Assembly: GCA_009760855.2 (NCBI GenBank)
Contig: WPIO01000033.1
Coordinates: 1,838,501-1,902,500, forward strand
Direction: 5' to 3'
DNA length: 64,000 nucleotides
Source of the DNA: Cristatella mucedo
Lineage: Eukaryota; Bryozoa; Phylactolaemata; Cristatellidae
Of the stretch, positions 24,750-34,690 are shown piece by piece. The notes beneath the pieces were generated by a model. That model ran no database searches. It had not been told where the DNA came from and saw only the letters and a list, made by a program, of their open reading frames with translations. A program made the position numbers and the translations under genes. Each line of letters opens with the position of its first letter. Positions within the stretch are counted from its first letter, which is position 1.

Positions 24750-27700
24750 GGGAGAGAGAGAAATAAAGAGACCGAGAAAGGGAAAGGGAAAGGGAAAGAG
24801 AAGGAGAGAGAGAAGGAGAGAGACAGAGAGAGTGGTTCGCAGCTTTCTGTGCTGTCACAAGGCTGAAAACTAAGAGTATCTGGCTCAGGGTATCATAAAG
24901 AACTATGCCAAATGGGGTGGCGAATATCCCTTCAAGTCCATATCCTTGATGCTCATCTTGACAAGTTCAAGAAGAACGTGAAAGCTTACTCAGAGGAGCA
25001 AGGCAAGCACTTTCATCAAGATATACTAGACTTCGAACGTCTTGACCAAAGATAGCATAACGAAAAAGTGATAAGTACTATGTTTGGGGCCTCTTCAAGA
25101 AAGCAATCTTCAGTAAAGCCACAAATCTAGAACATCTACTCATTTCTGAATCCTTTAAAGTGATGGTCATTTTTGTCTGACTTCAGAGTAAATACATGTT
25201 AATGCTTATTCATTTGTTGTTCTATCCGACTAAATGTGAACCAAAAGACGTGAATGTGCCATGTTTTCTCATCGGAAATGAGTGAATTTAATGTTAAACA
25301 CTGTCAGGCTACAAAAGCAAAGTTTGTAGGAACTAGTGGTGATTTTCTATCATTCTGAGACATAAGCTATAAGGAAATAACACCTTACTATCCAGTGACA
25401 AAAATTGTTTTACATTGTGAATTATGACCAACTTACAGAAATGGAGGAGGGCTAAGATGCTGGTTCATGAAACAAAAATTGCTGCCACTGGTCTCACTTT
25501 CAATGAGTGGTTCCTTACAAAAGAAGGGTGCTAAATCAGATAGCCAACAGTACCTTTTGCTTTTACCATGCTGTGCATCATTTTCCACATGAGCCACGGT
25601 CCACCAATGACTAGAGCCGAGAAAAGCACCAGTAGCCACCTTGAGCTTTGCTGCTGAGATACCAAGGCTTCGTCAACTGGCGCTACTCCCTCTCCTTTCC
25701 AAACGTGACTCCACGGCTCCTCACTTGGCAGAGCCACTTTTAATCTCAACATAACCAGTAACCTCCTGTACAGCCATCTTAAAATTCTGAAGGCAGCCAG
25801 TGAGGAGAACACCTGAGCCAGATGAACCTTCAGACGGCTAAAGTGATCGGCGACCCCAAGCACAGCATTGAACGAATTTACCAGGGCAGCATAGCTGGAG
25901 TCGAGCATCATGCTAATCGATGAGAAAGCATTGAGGACGTTCTCGATAGGCTGAAAGGCGCTACGAGTGCTCTCTTGCACCTGATGCATTAGTCCATTTT
26001 GAAAGCCTGCCCCTGTGTATGGGCCGGCATTGAAGCCGGTACGGCCAGGCATACCATAAAGGCTATAAGGGCTATACATCGATCCATAACCTGTGCTGTA
26101 GGAGCCAGGATAATTGCCATATCCTACAAAAGAAAAAAGCTGGTAGTAACTTAGCAAAAGCAATGAGTCTGATCACATTGACACCACCTTTCTACCAGAC
26201 AACACTAACTGTATACACTAACATACAGCAAAATCAATCACAAGGTTTTGCATGGGAAGGTCATATGATAAGTACAGTAAACATGCAACACGGTTAAACT
26301 GCAAACCAATGATGCCACAATACATAACAACCATAAATGTTAACTAATACACTGAGATTGTAAGCTGGTTGACACTAATGACTTTTTAGTCAATGGAGAT
26401 ATTATAGTGATCGAGTACCCATGGACCACTAATACACTCACACTCCTACTCACAAATAAGCATGCCTAGCCACTCTGGGCCAAAGAACAAACATATACCA
26501 GAAAGCTCACATTATTCTCAAGTCCTCATTTAATTAATATAATAAACTTGTGTAGCATTACGAGGACTAAATCTCTTTTTAGGCACATCACACAGGCTGG
26601 AAAAGAAGCACAACTACAGCATGCACAGCACATTAAGGACAATTCACATGGACGGTGCAAATGCTGTGAGGAATAAGTGCACTTTAGCCTCTTTTCAAAT
26701 TTCTTCAAGACAGGGATTGTCATAATGTCAGTCGAAAGTGATTTTCAGGCTTTGGAAGCATAGAAACTTCAGGCCAAGTTCTCCAAAGGATTCGAGATTT
26801 GTTAGAGGCACGGTCAAACGACCAGAGTAAGAACAGGCCTTGCTACGTTGAAAAGCCAGATTAGGAGGTATTTCAGACAGGCAATTCAAAGCAAGAAAAT
26901 AAAGGAATTTAAAAGTAATAGAAGCTTTAAGTTAATATGCTGCTTAATGGATGGCCAATGCAAGTCTGCATGAAGTAGTGTGCTGTGGCAGTTGAAACAA
27001 CAGCAACAGACCTGCCGCCCCAGTTTGGTCCAGGGGTTAAGGTACTAGCCTTTAACGACCAAGGTCGGGGTGAATGCGTGTATGTGTGTATGCATGTATG
27101 TATGTATATATGGATCTCCTTCTGTAACTCCACAAAGACTGTGGGTGTTACGCAGGAGAGTTTTGTATAGCGCACTCAGCCTATGCGGCTTTCGGTAAGC
27201 ATTCGGTAGCCAACAGACCATCTCACGCACCAAAGAGAAAGTGAGAAGCATGGCAGAGTAAGGAGAGTAGTTGAGGTAGTGGGTAGCGTGGAAGTAGCAG
27301 CTCACGACCGCTGAAAAGAATGAGCCATAGTCCGCAGCAGGAGAGTAGTTGTCGTTGCATAAGAATTGTGGAAGCAAGTTCTACAGTTTAGGACCTGCAA
27401 AGCTAAAGCTTCTGTCGCCAACGGTCTTCAAGCGGAGGAATAGAACAGCTAATTTATTGCCCATACATGACCTGAGGGCACAAAGAGGCTAAAACTGGTG
27501 CAGCAGTTCAGCTAGGTATGGAGGAGCCAAGCCGTGATGCATGATGCACTTGATGACCAAGGTCGTGGGCTCGAGCCTTGCAGCATAAGAGAAGTGACTG
27601 GACGGAGATTAAGTTCTCTTATAGTGCTATTCAAATGAATTATATTATTTGATTATACAAGCCTGGCTACCATTTAGCATGCAAAATCACTCTGCACCTT

Positions 27701-29217
27701 ACCAAATTGGTCAAAAGGAAAACAGCAGAGGCTCAATCACTTTTACACTTTAAAGTACAAAGTAGATTTGGTACAGTAGGCTAGATAATCACATCCCAAA
27801 TGGAGAATTCTTCTATCCCACCTCCATGATGGCAGATAGCATCAACAAAGTGGCACGGGAAACATCCACCCACCCGGCCGAGCACATTCTTCGTGAAGCA
27901 CTTGATCAGCCTACTCAACAATAGTAGCTGCAGCTAATAATAATAATAATAATAAAATTACATTTGATAAAACACCCTTGGATAACTCAATCTCTTTCTA
28001 GGCCCTTTACAATTGCTGCAAAGAAAGCACGATCAAATGGTTAGTAGTAGCATGCTTAATAAACAACATAAATAACATGGTTAGGGGTGACATGCACCGG
28101 GTCAGCATGCAAGTGTGGTTGGTGGCAGCATGCAACAGTGTCAGACAAGCTATACTCCAACTGTAACAGGGCGCTGGACACAACACTGCGAAACAAGGAC
28201 CTAAGGTGGAGCTAACAGCCAAGTTTGTGAACAGAACTGTTGCACCTGGGTTTGGCCCAGTGGTGAGATGCTGGCCTTTAATTAAGGGTAAATGTCAAGA
28301 AAATACTGAAGAAATTGATCCAGCAATCGAATATTTGCCTAGGATACCTTTCTAAAGACAAAAATGTTAAAAATGGGACAGGAAGTTTGATGATTTCCAT
28401 GTTAATGGAAAAAATGATTACACAAACCCAGTCTAGCCTGTAAGTAAACTGGAAGCAACATATCTCAAATTAAAAATGCTACCGATCTCTGTACCTAAAG
28501 TAGTCAGCAGACATCCTGAAGGTATATTTTCGGCAATCATGGAATGGCATAGTGGTACTTATCCAACCAAAATCAGAAATAAACTATTGCAGTGATGTGC
28601 AAGTAGAGATGAACTCTCATTTTAAATTTCATATAGATCCGTCATTAGCGAGTTATGGATTTTACAAGGCACTATGCTATATTGTAAATCAAGCTGTTTA
28701 AAAGTCACAGGAATTCACCTCAACAAGCTTCAAACATTTACCTCGATCAATCAAGGTTCAACAAGTTGGGACACAAGTCGCATATGATGCTTAGATCGGT
28801 TAGTTTTCTATTTGTAGATATATTGCTTGCGGTTTACTTCCGGGCAAGGCATGGTTTGCACAATCATATTTTCCTTTTATGTAAAAATCGCCAGAACTTC
28901 CACCAGCTTGTAACATATTCGCTTTGAAAGGTACCCTTATCAAACACTCGAATGTTAAACAATTTTTTCAGTACTTTCTTGACATTTACCGTTACCGACC
29001 CTGGCCGTGGGTTTGAGCTCTGTGGTATTTGTAAATCGCCTGGGTAGAGATGGAGTTCTCTTAGGGTGTTATACAAATAAACTGTATTTTGTATTTTGGT
29101 CTAGCGGTTAAGGTGCTCGCCCCGACCAAGGTCTGGCTGAGATCGTGGGCTCGAGCCCCATGGCATATTTGAAGTGCCTGAATAGAGATTAAGCTCTCTT
29201 AGGGTGCTACACAAATG

Positions 29218-29298
<81 letters not shown>

Positions 29299-32200
29299 AT
29301 TTCATCTGATTAAGGAAAGGGGTGTCCGATTATTGCTAAGAGTTGAATTGGAGCCGATCAAAGGAAATCATGCTGCTACTTCCCCATTCCAATAAATCGC
29401 TATCAATTTCGAAAGCAAACAGCGCCTATGTATCAGATCTAAGCATCGGCTCTGAAAACAGCTAGCAGTGACTCTGCACCTGAATAGGAGGAGTATGTGC
29501 CATCTCGGTTGTGACGAGGCGGTATAGCTGGCACCTGAACTCCATCTATCAGTCCCGAAAAACTTGTATTCGACATCGAAAAAGGACTACAGATAAAAAG
29601 ATAGCATGTGATCACCACAAATGAACAGCAAGATAACATGTGAATTCAAAGTGGGCCTTGTCAAAGCGATTGAGCCCACTTCATCACATGATGGGTAGGC
29701 TCTAAATTGTCAATTGCAATATACCAGCAGTATCCTACTTGCTTACTAGAAACAACTTGGCGAGAGTAGCCATTACAAAAATATGCACAGAAATCGTGAA
29801 GTAGCAAAAGCCGAGCTTCATAGTGCTGAGATTAAGGAGCTTCGAAGATTAGCAGGTGCCACAGCACTTTTTTTGCGGTCTCAACTTGGACCAACTACCG
29901 GTGCCACAAGACTAGTTGCTCAAACTCAAGCAAGAAGCATCTTCCACAAAATCATAACATGGAAGAAATGTGCTTAGGTGACACACGAAAGAAAACCTAG
30001 CTTCCGGAGATACCTTATCTCGGCAGGGCAGAGGCGAGAAAGGGTAGCTGTGTGAGCTTCATGCAGTGGAAGTGGTCGAGCTTGGTGGCAGGTCGAAGGA
30101 CTACCTCTTTTCTTGAATATATGCACATTTGGGGCAGCCAATTGCTACAGCAAATAGAGAGTGGGCTCAAGAATATAGCATGGTTTAGCTGCAAATAAGA
30201 GAAGTGCTCCAATCCTTTGAAGTCCTGCTTTCCATCCCCTACCGGGATGGACACTTAAGTGTGCTCCAGGTTAAATATCGAGGTTCAACACGCTTGCCCT
30301 GAAGCTAAAGGTTCCAGTCCTAGAGTTGCACAGCTTGGTCTTTGCAAGGGCTTCCAGCAAATATCCAACCTCGGATAATTTGACCTAGGGTGATTTGGAG
30401 TTCCCCTTAGCCAGGGAGGCAGTGGACAGCCGGAACCTCCTGCCTTAAGTTGGTAGCAAGCAGCCAGTGTGACCGTGAGTCTCTTCAGTCTGCTCTGCTG
30501 TCGTTGCTGCTTGTTTCTGTTCTGCTTCTGTGCAGTTTCATCTGTGCACAGTCATACAGCCAATTACCGTCTGGTGAAGCACAATTCTATCAGGTCGCTG
30601 GTCCGGAAGAGGTGAGAAGTATTACAATTAATCTTGCTGAAACACAGCTTGTAGCCTCGGTCTGCAATTGATGACTGGCCGAGGTGGCAGTAACCCCTCC
30701 CTTCCCCTAGAGACTCCAATCGTTGGTTATGCACCGTTCCAACGCTAGAGCATCAGAGTGAGAACTACCTGTCGACTTAGAAGTTTGAATGTTTGTTCCA
30801 TGATAGACTGCCTTTTGAACGGGTCTATGCAGTATTACCTATGTATACTGACATTCGCATGGGCCACATTAACTAGTAGAAGCACGCCAGCTGTGCACCG
30901 AGCCGCTGAACCAACGCAGGAACAGCTCTCATTGCGCAAGAAACATGTACAGGGCTACGAAAGGAACAAACAATGTATAGCAAGATAATAGGAAAAATTA
31001 TCGTGCTAATTCACACGAACCTTAGCGCAAAGGAAATTTGCACTTTGAGCGCTTAGGTGTGGTTCTGCATGCTAGCAGTACTAAAGAGGTAGTATAAAGA
31101 GCAGAATTCCAGATCGCATTACAAGAACAAGCCAGGCTGCCAGCAGCAGACGTCATTAGAAGATGATCAACCGAGCAGTGCCGAGCAAGAGCACAGCTCG
31201 GCTGGAGGGGCTCGGCAGGAGGTAGGGCTCGGTCGTGTGCAAGTGCACGGTCTCTTGCTTTGCATCAGCTCAAGCCAGGATGCCTCGAGCAGGGCCACGA
31301 GGGTCCGAAAAAACAAAACGCAGCCATGGTACGAAAGGCAGCAAACTTGCCCCTGCCACGCTGGTTTGGCCCAGTGGTTCAGGTGCTCCCCCTTCGGCCA
31401 AGGTCAAGGTGAATGTATTTGATGGCCGAGGTCGTGGACTCGAGCTGCCTGGCATGTGAAGCGCCTGAATCGAAATTAAATTCTCATAAGGCACTATACA
31501 AATGAATTATATTATAACAAATATCGGCGAAGCTCTGAGCCTTGGAGTCATCGCTATCGATTTGTGAGTGCAGCACCAATGCCCATTGGTGTGCCGACTG
31601 TGTAACATGGCAGCAATGAATCCATAGCGTAGAGAAGCCCAGTTGACAGCGACGACAGGTTACAGGCGTTCAACAGCAGCCGTGACGTGTAACTAACTAC
31701 TCTCGTTGGGCTCAATGGCCTACAGCGAAACTCTGCTCAAACGCTGAGGCCAATTCCTTGAGCATAACTCACTGCCTATTACACGGCTTCGGCTTTCAGG
31801 CTGCCTGGGCCACGTATTATCGCATAATTGATTCCCAACTTCATAACTCACGAGCATGGAATAAAAGATACCAGTCATAATCTGGCTGATTTAGCATGCT
31901 GCCATTTCAGCGTTTCCCTCACTGACCCGGCGCTCTGGGCTTCGTTCTTCGCACTAACCAGGCGTCGGCAAACGACCGCGCTTCGCTATGCATGCCTAAC
32001 GCTCGCAGGTTGCTGCTCAGACCTTTCTGGTGCTTGCTGGGCATTAAAAGCCAGCTACGGCAAGGAAGGGGCAACTCTTACGTCAGCTCGGCAGCTAATA
32101 ACAGATAGGTTGGCGCGCAGCAAGTGGATACCTTGAATTTCGAAAATATCATTTCTGCTAGGTGCGCTAGCCGACTGTTTCGGCGATGCGAACTCCCACA

Positions 32201-32405
32201 CGGTCAGCAGGGCAACAAAGAATACCATCTCCGGCCAACGAATGGAGCCGTGCAGTCAGGCAACAGGGCACGGTACACTCCATATAAAACAGGATGCGTT
32301 CATCGGCTTAGAAAAACCTGCTCACCCTTCTTTCCTGACGCTAGCAAATTGAGAAACCACCGGTACGCGCTGAGCGCTATCCCATGGCTTTGGGGCGGAA
32401 GCCAT
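17518..32405 (-). CDS. PEX13: Peroxisomal membrane protein PEX13 (peroxin-13), five exons, complete
   Basis: PEX13 is a docking component of the peroxisomal matrix-protein import machinery; its SH3 domain binds PEX14 and PEX5. Coding exons (minus strand) are 32405-32326, 29586-29480, 26123-25554, 22555-22439 and 17699-17518, totalling 352 codons with the stop. Every join keeps frame: phases 2, 1, 1, 1. The protein opens [16 protein letters not shown], the Lys-Pro-Trp signature of PEX13. A Tyr/Gly/Ser-rich stretch ([16 protein letters not shown]) follows, then [19 protein letters not shown] and [11 protein letters not shown] hydrophobic helix [17 protein letters not shown] precedes the SH3 domain, which runs [15 protein letters not shown] to DWLIASVDG and [14 protein letters not shown]. 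At 351 aa it is somewhat shorter than human PEX13 (403), mainly in the N- and C-terminal tails. Confidence 0.95.
19262..19340 (+). mobile_element. LINE-B 3' tail fragment
   Basis: Only the last 80 bases: TTCAGCAAATGTAAAGCACC, the hairpin AGAGATTGAGTTCTCT and a (ATT)n end. Its outer stem reads AGCACC/GGTGTT where other copies read AGCGCC/GGCGCT. Confidence 0.85.
19588..20550 (-). mobile_element. LINE-A 3' half, frameshifted
   Basis: The minus strand encodes the C-terminal part of the LINE-A protein: [56 protein letters not shown]. Upstream pieces are interrupted by stops. The 3' end carries the CATTACATTACATG-type terminal repeat of this family. Confidence 0.88.
21490..22230 (+). mobile_element. 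LINE-B 3' third with intact reading frame
   Basis: Encodes the reverse-transcriptase thumb and C-terminal region: [74 protein letters not shown] and a stop after FRTAFSGSL. Then comes a 3' UTR, the shared hairpin and (ATT)n. 5'-truncated, as is usual for LINE insertions. Confidence 0.9.
22319..22421 (+). mobile_element. Second LINE-B tail, near-identical to the one just upstream
   Basis: About 100 bases from ATTCTATTGCGTATCACTTT to (ATT)n repeat the end of the previous element (22126-22227) with no visible difference. About 90 unrelated bases lie between. This could be a local duplication or a very short new insertion. Confidence 0.85.
22439..22555 (-). CDS. PEX13: PEX13 exon 4 (first half of SH3)
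   Basis: 117 bases between acceptor tgtgcag|AT and donor CACCTG|gtgagt. It encodes [13 protein letters not shown], then the SH3 RT-loop region [15 protein letters not shown] and [11 protein letters not shown]. It contains no ATG. A LINE-B 3' tail ends only about 17 bases beyond the donor. Confidence 0.93.
23880..25140 (+). pseudogene. Decayed copy of a multicopy metazoan protein family of unknown function
   Basis: Pieces in three plus frames line up as one broken protein: [20 protein letters not shown] (about 23915), [14 protein letters not shown] (24085), [20 protein letters not shown] (24160), [20 protein letters not shown] (24302), PPLHIKLG (24517), FVGPQTR (24643), [16 protein letters not shown] (24940) and [18 protein letters not shown] (24990). 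I recall closely similar proteins occurring in many copies in invertebrate genomes without an assigned function, probably transposon-linked. Several stops and shifts break this copy. A GA microsatellite (24714-24832) has grown out of an Arg-Glu codon run in it. It sits antisense in a PEX13 intron. Confidence 0.7.
24714..24832. repeat. GA-rich microsatellite
   Basis: An AGAGAG tract of about 120 bases with GGGAAA variants. It lies inside the decayed coding element, where AGA GAG codons read Arg-Glu. The long Ser-Leu ORF on the opposite strand is an artefact of this repeat. Confidence 0.95.
25554..26123 (-). CDS. PEX13: PEX13 exon 3 (Tyr/Gly tract and membrane region)
   Basis: The main 570-base exon, acceptor tttgtag|GA and donor AAAG|gtactg. 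It encodes the Tyr/Gly-rich segment, the conserved amphipathic [20 protein letters not shown], the basic RFxRLKVHL-type region, LYRRLL and the second hydrophobic helix before [10 protein letters not shown]. Confidence 0.95.
26525..26870 (-). mobile_element. Diverged LINE-B relative, 3' part
   Basis: The minus strand keeps the order of LINE-B: words for the CTCCAAAG-GATTCGAGATT region, CCTGTCTTGAAGAAATTTGA, then a degraded hairpin and an A/T-rich end. Too decayed to translate. Confidence 0.6.
27008..27655 (+). mobile_element. SINE-2 split by a LINE-A 3' fragment
   Basis: The SINE-2 head (27008-27070, CCAGTTTGGTCCAGGGGTTAA) and the SINE-2 tail (27545-27655, GGTCGTGGGCTCGAGCC to AAATGAATTATATTA) are separated by about 460 bases. 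These are the 3' end of a LINE-A on the minus strand, with a (TGTA)n-like terminal repeat. The break falls inside GTGAATGTATTTGATG of the SINE long form. Confidence 0.8.
27110..27535 (-). mobile_element. LINE-A 3' fragment inside SINE-2
   Basis: The minus strand reads [20 protein letters not shown] and [19 protein letters not shown], the conserved LINE-A C-terminus, then its 3' UTR with TACAAAACTCTCCTGCGTAA. Confidence 0.85.
27935..28235 (-). mobile_element. LINE-B 3' UTR and tail
   Basis: It starts on the plus strand with (AAT)n, followed by ACCCTTGGATAACTCAATCT and TTGCTGCAAAGAAAGCACGA. It continues with the family 3' UTR words ACATGGTTAGGGGTGACATG and CAGCATGCAA. No coding part remains. 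Confidence 0.8.
28240..29098 (+). mobile_element. SINE-2 split by a TIR element
   Basis: SINE head at 28240-28285 (GGGTTTGGCCCAGTGG) and SINE body plus tail at 28992-29098 (GGCCGTGGGTTTGAGC, TAGAGATGGAGTTCTCTTAG). The 706 bases between are the inverted-repeat element. Confidence 0.75.
28286..28991. mobile_element. Non-autonomous DNA transposon with long terminal inverted repeats (MITE-like)
   Basis: Both ends begin GGTAAATGTCAAGAAA reading inward and stay alignable for about 70 bases (TACTGAAGAAATTG left, TACTGAAAAAATTG right; then AATCGAATATTTG and ATTCGAGTGTTTG; then GGATACCTTTCTAAAG and GGGTACCTTTCAAAG). The interior has no ORF. Left flank TTAA and right flank TTAC may be a TTAA duplication with one change, but the boundary is uncertain by a few bases. 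Superfamily not assigned. Confidence 0.75.
29099..29295 (+). mobile_element. SINE-2 copy ending in a (TA)n microsatellite
   Basis: A near-consensus body: GGTTAAGGTGCTCGCCCCGA, GGCTCGAGCCCCATGG, TAGAGATTAAGCTCTC, then CACAAATGAATTA. The tail has expanded into about 78 bases of pure TA (29218-29295). It sits directly after the previous SINE-2 in the same orientation. Confidence 0.88.
29480..29586 (-). CDS. PEX13: PEX13 exon 2
   Basis: Acceptor ctgtag|T and donor TTCAG|gtgcag enclose 107 bases: one base finishing a codon, 35 codons, one base beginning the next. It encodes [29 protein letters not shown] and TYSSYSG. The phase-1 join gives [17 protein letters not shown], continuing the Tyr/Gly-rich tract. 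Confidence 0.88.
29587..32325 (-). other. PEX13 intron 1
   Basis: A 2.7-kb intron. One SINE-2 (31360-31517, antisense to the gene) is recognisable. A GCTCGG-rich patch lies at 31170-31240. The rest is unassigned. Confidence 0.8.
31360..31517 (+). mobile_element. SINE-2 copy (long form)
   Basis: Has the A box TGGCCCAGTGG, the long-form GGTGAATGTATTTGATGG insert, a B-box region GGACTCGAGC, GTGAAGCGCCTGAATCGA and the end ACTATACAAATGAATTATAT. Confidence 0.88.
32326..32405 (-). CDS. PEX13: PEX13 exon 1 (start codon)
   Basis: Too short to stand out as an ORF. It reads [20 protein letters not shown] and on through KEG, ending GAAGG|gtgagc in phase 2. The acceptor of the next exon supplies the last base, and the frame then runs straight into [11 protein letters not shown], which supports the join. 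Confidence 0.88.
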
Positions 32406-32430
32406 AACAGCGGTGTGACCAGTGTTCGTA

Positions 32431-32438
32431 ACTTCCGG
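32431..32438 (-). promoter_or_regulatory. ETS-type motif just upstream of PEX13
   Basis: CCGGAAGT in sense orientation, 26-33 bases before the ATG. It matches the GABP/ETS core; its role is inferred. Confidence 0.35.
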
Positions 32439-32572
32439 TACGCCTCCAGTAGCTCGGTTCCTACCTGACCATAGACATACTGCGCTATGAACTGCCATAC
32501 GTAATTACTTCCTTACGCTTGTACTGCCACGCTGAAACCGATGCAACGCGATAGGCCGGCTCACTTTGCTTG

Positions 32573-32850
32573 TGTTGTATTGCTGTGGCTCTGGCGGCGG
32601 CAGTTCTTATTGGAGCCTCACGGAAACACAAGCGAGGACGTGAACGGTAACGAGACTCTCTTTATTTCTCTCAACGCGTACATATATGAGAGCTCGATGA
32701 ATCACAGCAGACGTCGAGAAATATAACATGCATTAGTGGCCTGACGCTGCGCTGCGTCAATGGCTTAACTATTGGCCACAGGTGAGGAGTACATTAGTGA
32801 ACGGGCGCTTCGCTAATTACAACAGCAGAATGTATCAGGCGCACGCAACC
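32573..32850 (-). mobile_element. Solo LTR upstream of PEX13
   Basis: The minus strand matches the LTRs at 9862 and 11802 over its whole length: GTGCGCCTGATACATTCTGC, CTCACCTGTGGCCAATAG, GCCATTGACGCAGCGCAGCG, AATAAAGAGAGTCTCG and the end AATACAACA. Flanking CTTG on both sides looks like the rest of a 4-5 bp target duplication. It points in the same direction as PEX13 and ends 168 bases before the start codon. Confidence 0.9.
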
Positions 32851-33344
32851 CTTGGCTCTGCGGTGTGCTGCCTGATCTGTTCCCCCTCACTTGCGATCGT
32901 TTGGGACATTAATGCTATAAACCACTGACCGTGAGCAGATTAGGGGCTTAACTAACAGCTGCATTTGCATAGCAGTAGAATATATTTATGATATATTGTG
33001 CGCTGGATGAGAGAGAATCTGGCATCTGAAAGTGAATCTTCGACACGGCAATGAATGCTTGCGCTCTAGCCTTGGCAAGGTCAATTGAAAGGGGTGCGTT
33101 TTTAATAGACTCGTGCATCTGTCGTCGCAAGTCGTAAGTTCAACTACTGATGGTGACGTAACAATCTTTGTTTTCTTTTTTGCGCCACGATATTTTTTAT
33201 AATTATTAGGTCTTTGGAAATACGGCATGGTTCAGCAACACGTGTTTTGCCTTTCTTTCTAAAAGTTCGAGCTCGTATCAAGCGGGTTGACCCGATCGAC
33301 TAAAATCAGGCTCAACCACAGCAAAGTCGTGATTCAAATGCCTC

Positions 33345-33485
33345 ATTTATATAATTGCAGAAGAGTCTTAGCGGCTTTCGCCGCCGCTTGCAATGGGCAG
33401 TTAGTAAAGAATCGCTCACTGCAGGGCTCGAATTCACAACCTAGGCTGTGAAGAGCAAGCATCTTACCCCTGGGCCAAGACGGGG
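33345..33485 (-). mobile_element. Diverged SINE-1 relative
   Basis: The minus strand reads GGCCCAGGGGTAAGATGC, GAATTCGAGCCCTGCAGTG, AGCGATTCTTTACTAAC and AAGCGGCGGCGAAAGCCG, in the order of SINE-1 but with many changes. Confidence 0.6.
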
Positions 33486-34449
33486 GGGGGCTGTAAACAC
33501 GCTGGATGAATGTAGACGCTTCGGTAACCGTTCTGAGTGCCGATCCCGACACTAATTCAGAGGCATCTGTTTTCAGTGGCCTGATTTGGAAACTCGACCA
33601 ACTTTGTATGTCAATGGATTGCCAAATGCAAGTCCGTGCAAAATCAAGTGACGATTGTTTACTTTACAGATATAACCCCGCCGCTGGCAGAATAAGTTAA
33701 GAACACCAACGTAAACGAGAAAGTGCCATTTGCTTTCCTTTCTGGGAACCGGAATTGTTAGGATCTCGTTAGTATAACAATTATATAATAATGATACACT
33801 TTCAGATCTCCCTGGGAGAATTAAAATAAGTCTCTTAAGCCCGTCATATTAGCTGGAAAGAAAGCTGTTCAACGGCGAATCATAACCTTATCTGTGATAA
33901 TGGCATTTCCGCAAACGTATGCACATGGAAAATATAAGTTTTGGGGATCTCTGTTGGAAGGCCTTAGTTCGCTCACTGCGCGTCACTGCTACAATGGCAG
34001 CAGGTCGACCGCTGACATCCCTCTGACCGGCAGTGGAAGCTTTGCATAGTCTCGACTCGCTCGGTTCCTGTGAGTCCACAACGCCCATGTGCCGCCTGTC
34101 GCCTGCTTGTGGCAACTTCTGGCCTGCAGAGGCAGCACCGAAATTTTCATTACGTGTTTGTGAGAACGACATAGAGAGAGCGGCAGAGGACAGGCGCTGG
34201 AAGACAGCTGGCCAGATCGACATACGGATGGGTGGTAGAAGAGGACGGAGCAGCGGTAGGTTGCACCTAATGGCAGTCAGCAGCTGCTGCCGCCAGTTAA
34301 AATATCGCGGTTTCCCTTAAGCAGCTACTCTGCTTCCATCTTTGCTCTTCATTGTTAGTAATCGACGGTTATGCATAGGTATATGTGAGTCGGGTTAAGA
34401 CACGAGATCAGGCATTGTTCTGAGTTCTGAAGGTCGCACATCAATCAAA

Positions 34450-34690
34450 TATAGTAATAATAGTAATAATTTTGTAATGGCACTCTCAGAGAACCGAGTC
34501 TCTTTCTATGCACTTCGTATTTGCTGCAAAGGAAGCACAATAGAATGGTTGTGATAGCATGCTCAATGACAACAAGCATAAAATGGTTAGAGGTGACATG
34601 CATACGGTCATCGTGCAAATATGAGTAGTCGCAGCAAGCACAGTCTCGGCACGCGTAAGCACACAAAGGACGAATCATATGGACATATTC
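34450..34690 (-). mobile_element. LINE-B 3' UTR and tail
   Basis: It begins on the plus strand with (TAA)n-like sequence, then CACTCTCAGAGAACCGAGTC and TTTGCTGCAAAGGAAGCAC, then 3' UTR words including GCATGCTCAATG and GTAAGCACACAAAGGACGAA. Confidence 0.75.

Larger units (their letters stand above)
22556..25553 (-). other. PEX13 intron 3
   Basis: A 3-kb intron. The region 22560-23880 shows no recognisable element; 23880-25140 is the decayed multicopy coding element described separately. Confidence 0.8.
26124..29479 (-). other. PEX13 intron 2
   Basis: A 3.4-kb intron packed with repeats: a diverged LINE, a SINE-2 split by LINE-A, a LINE-B tail, a SINE-2 split by a TIR element, and a SINE-2 ending in (TA)n. 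Each is listed separately. Confidence 0.85.

Noticed and set aside
24574-24858. Minus-strand ORF rich in Ser-Leu
   Set aside because: A translation of the GA microsatellite.
29218-29295. CRISPR array, phage or plasmid features
   Set aside because: The window is eukaryotic. The only short regular repeats are microsatellites and transposon tails, and no spaced direct-repeat array was seen.
29439-29639. PEX13 starting at MLSCC or MSNTS in exon 2
   Set aside because: The MASAPKPWD exon at 32405-32326 joins in exact phase and supplies the conserved PEX13 N-terminus, so these Met codons are internal or intronic.
33888-34223. 111-codon minus-strand ORF upstream of PEX13 as a further PEX13 exon
   Set aside because: PEX13 already has its start at 32405 and this ORF has no PEX13 features.
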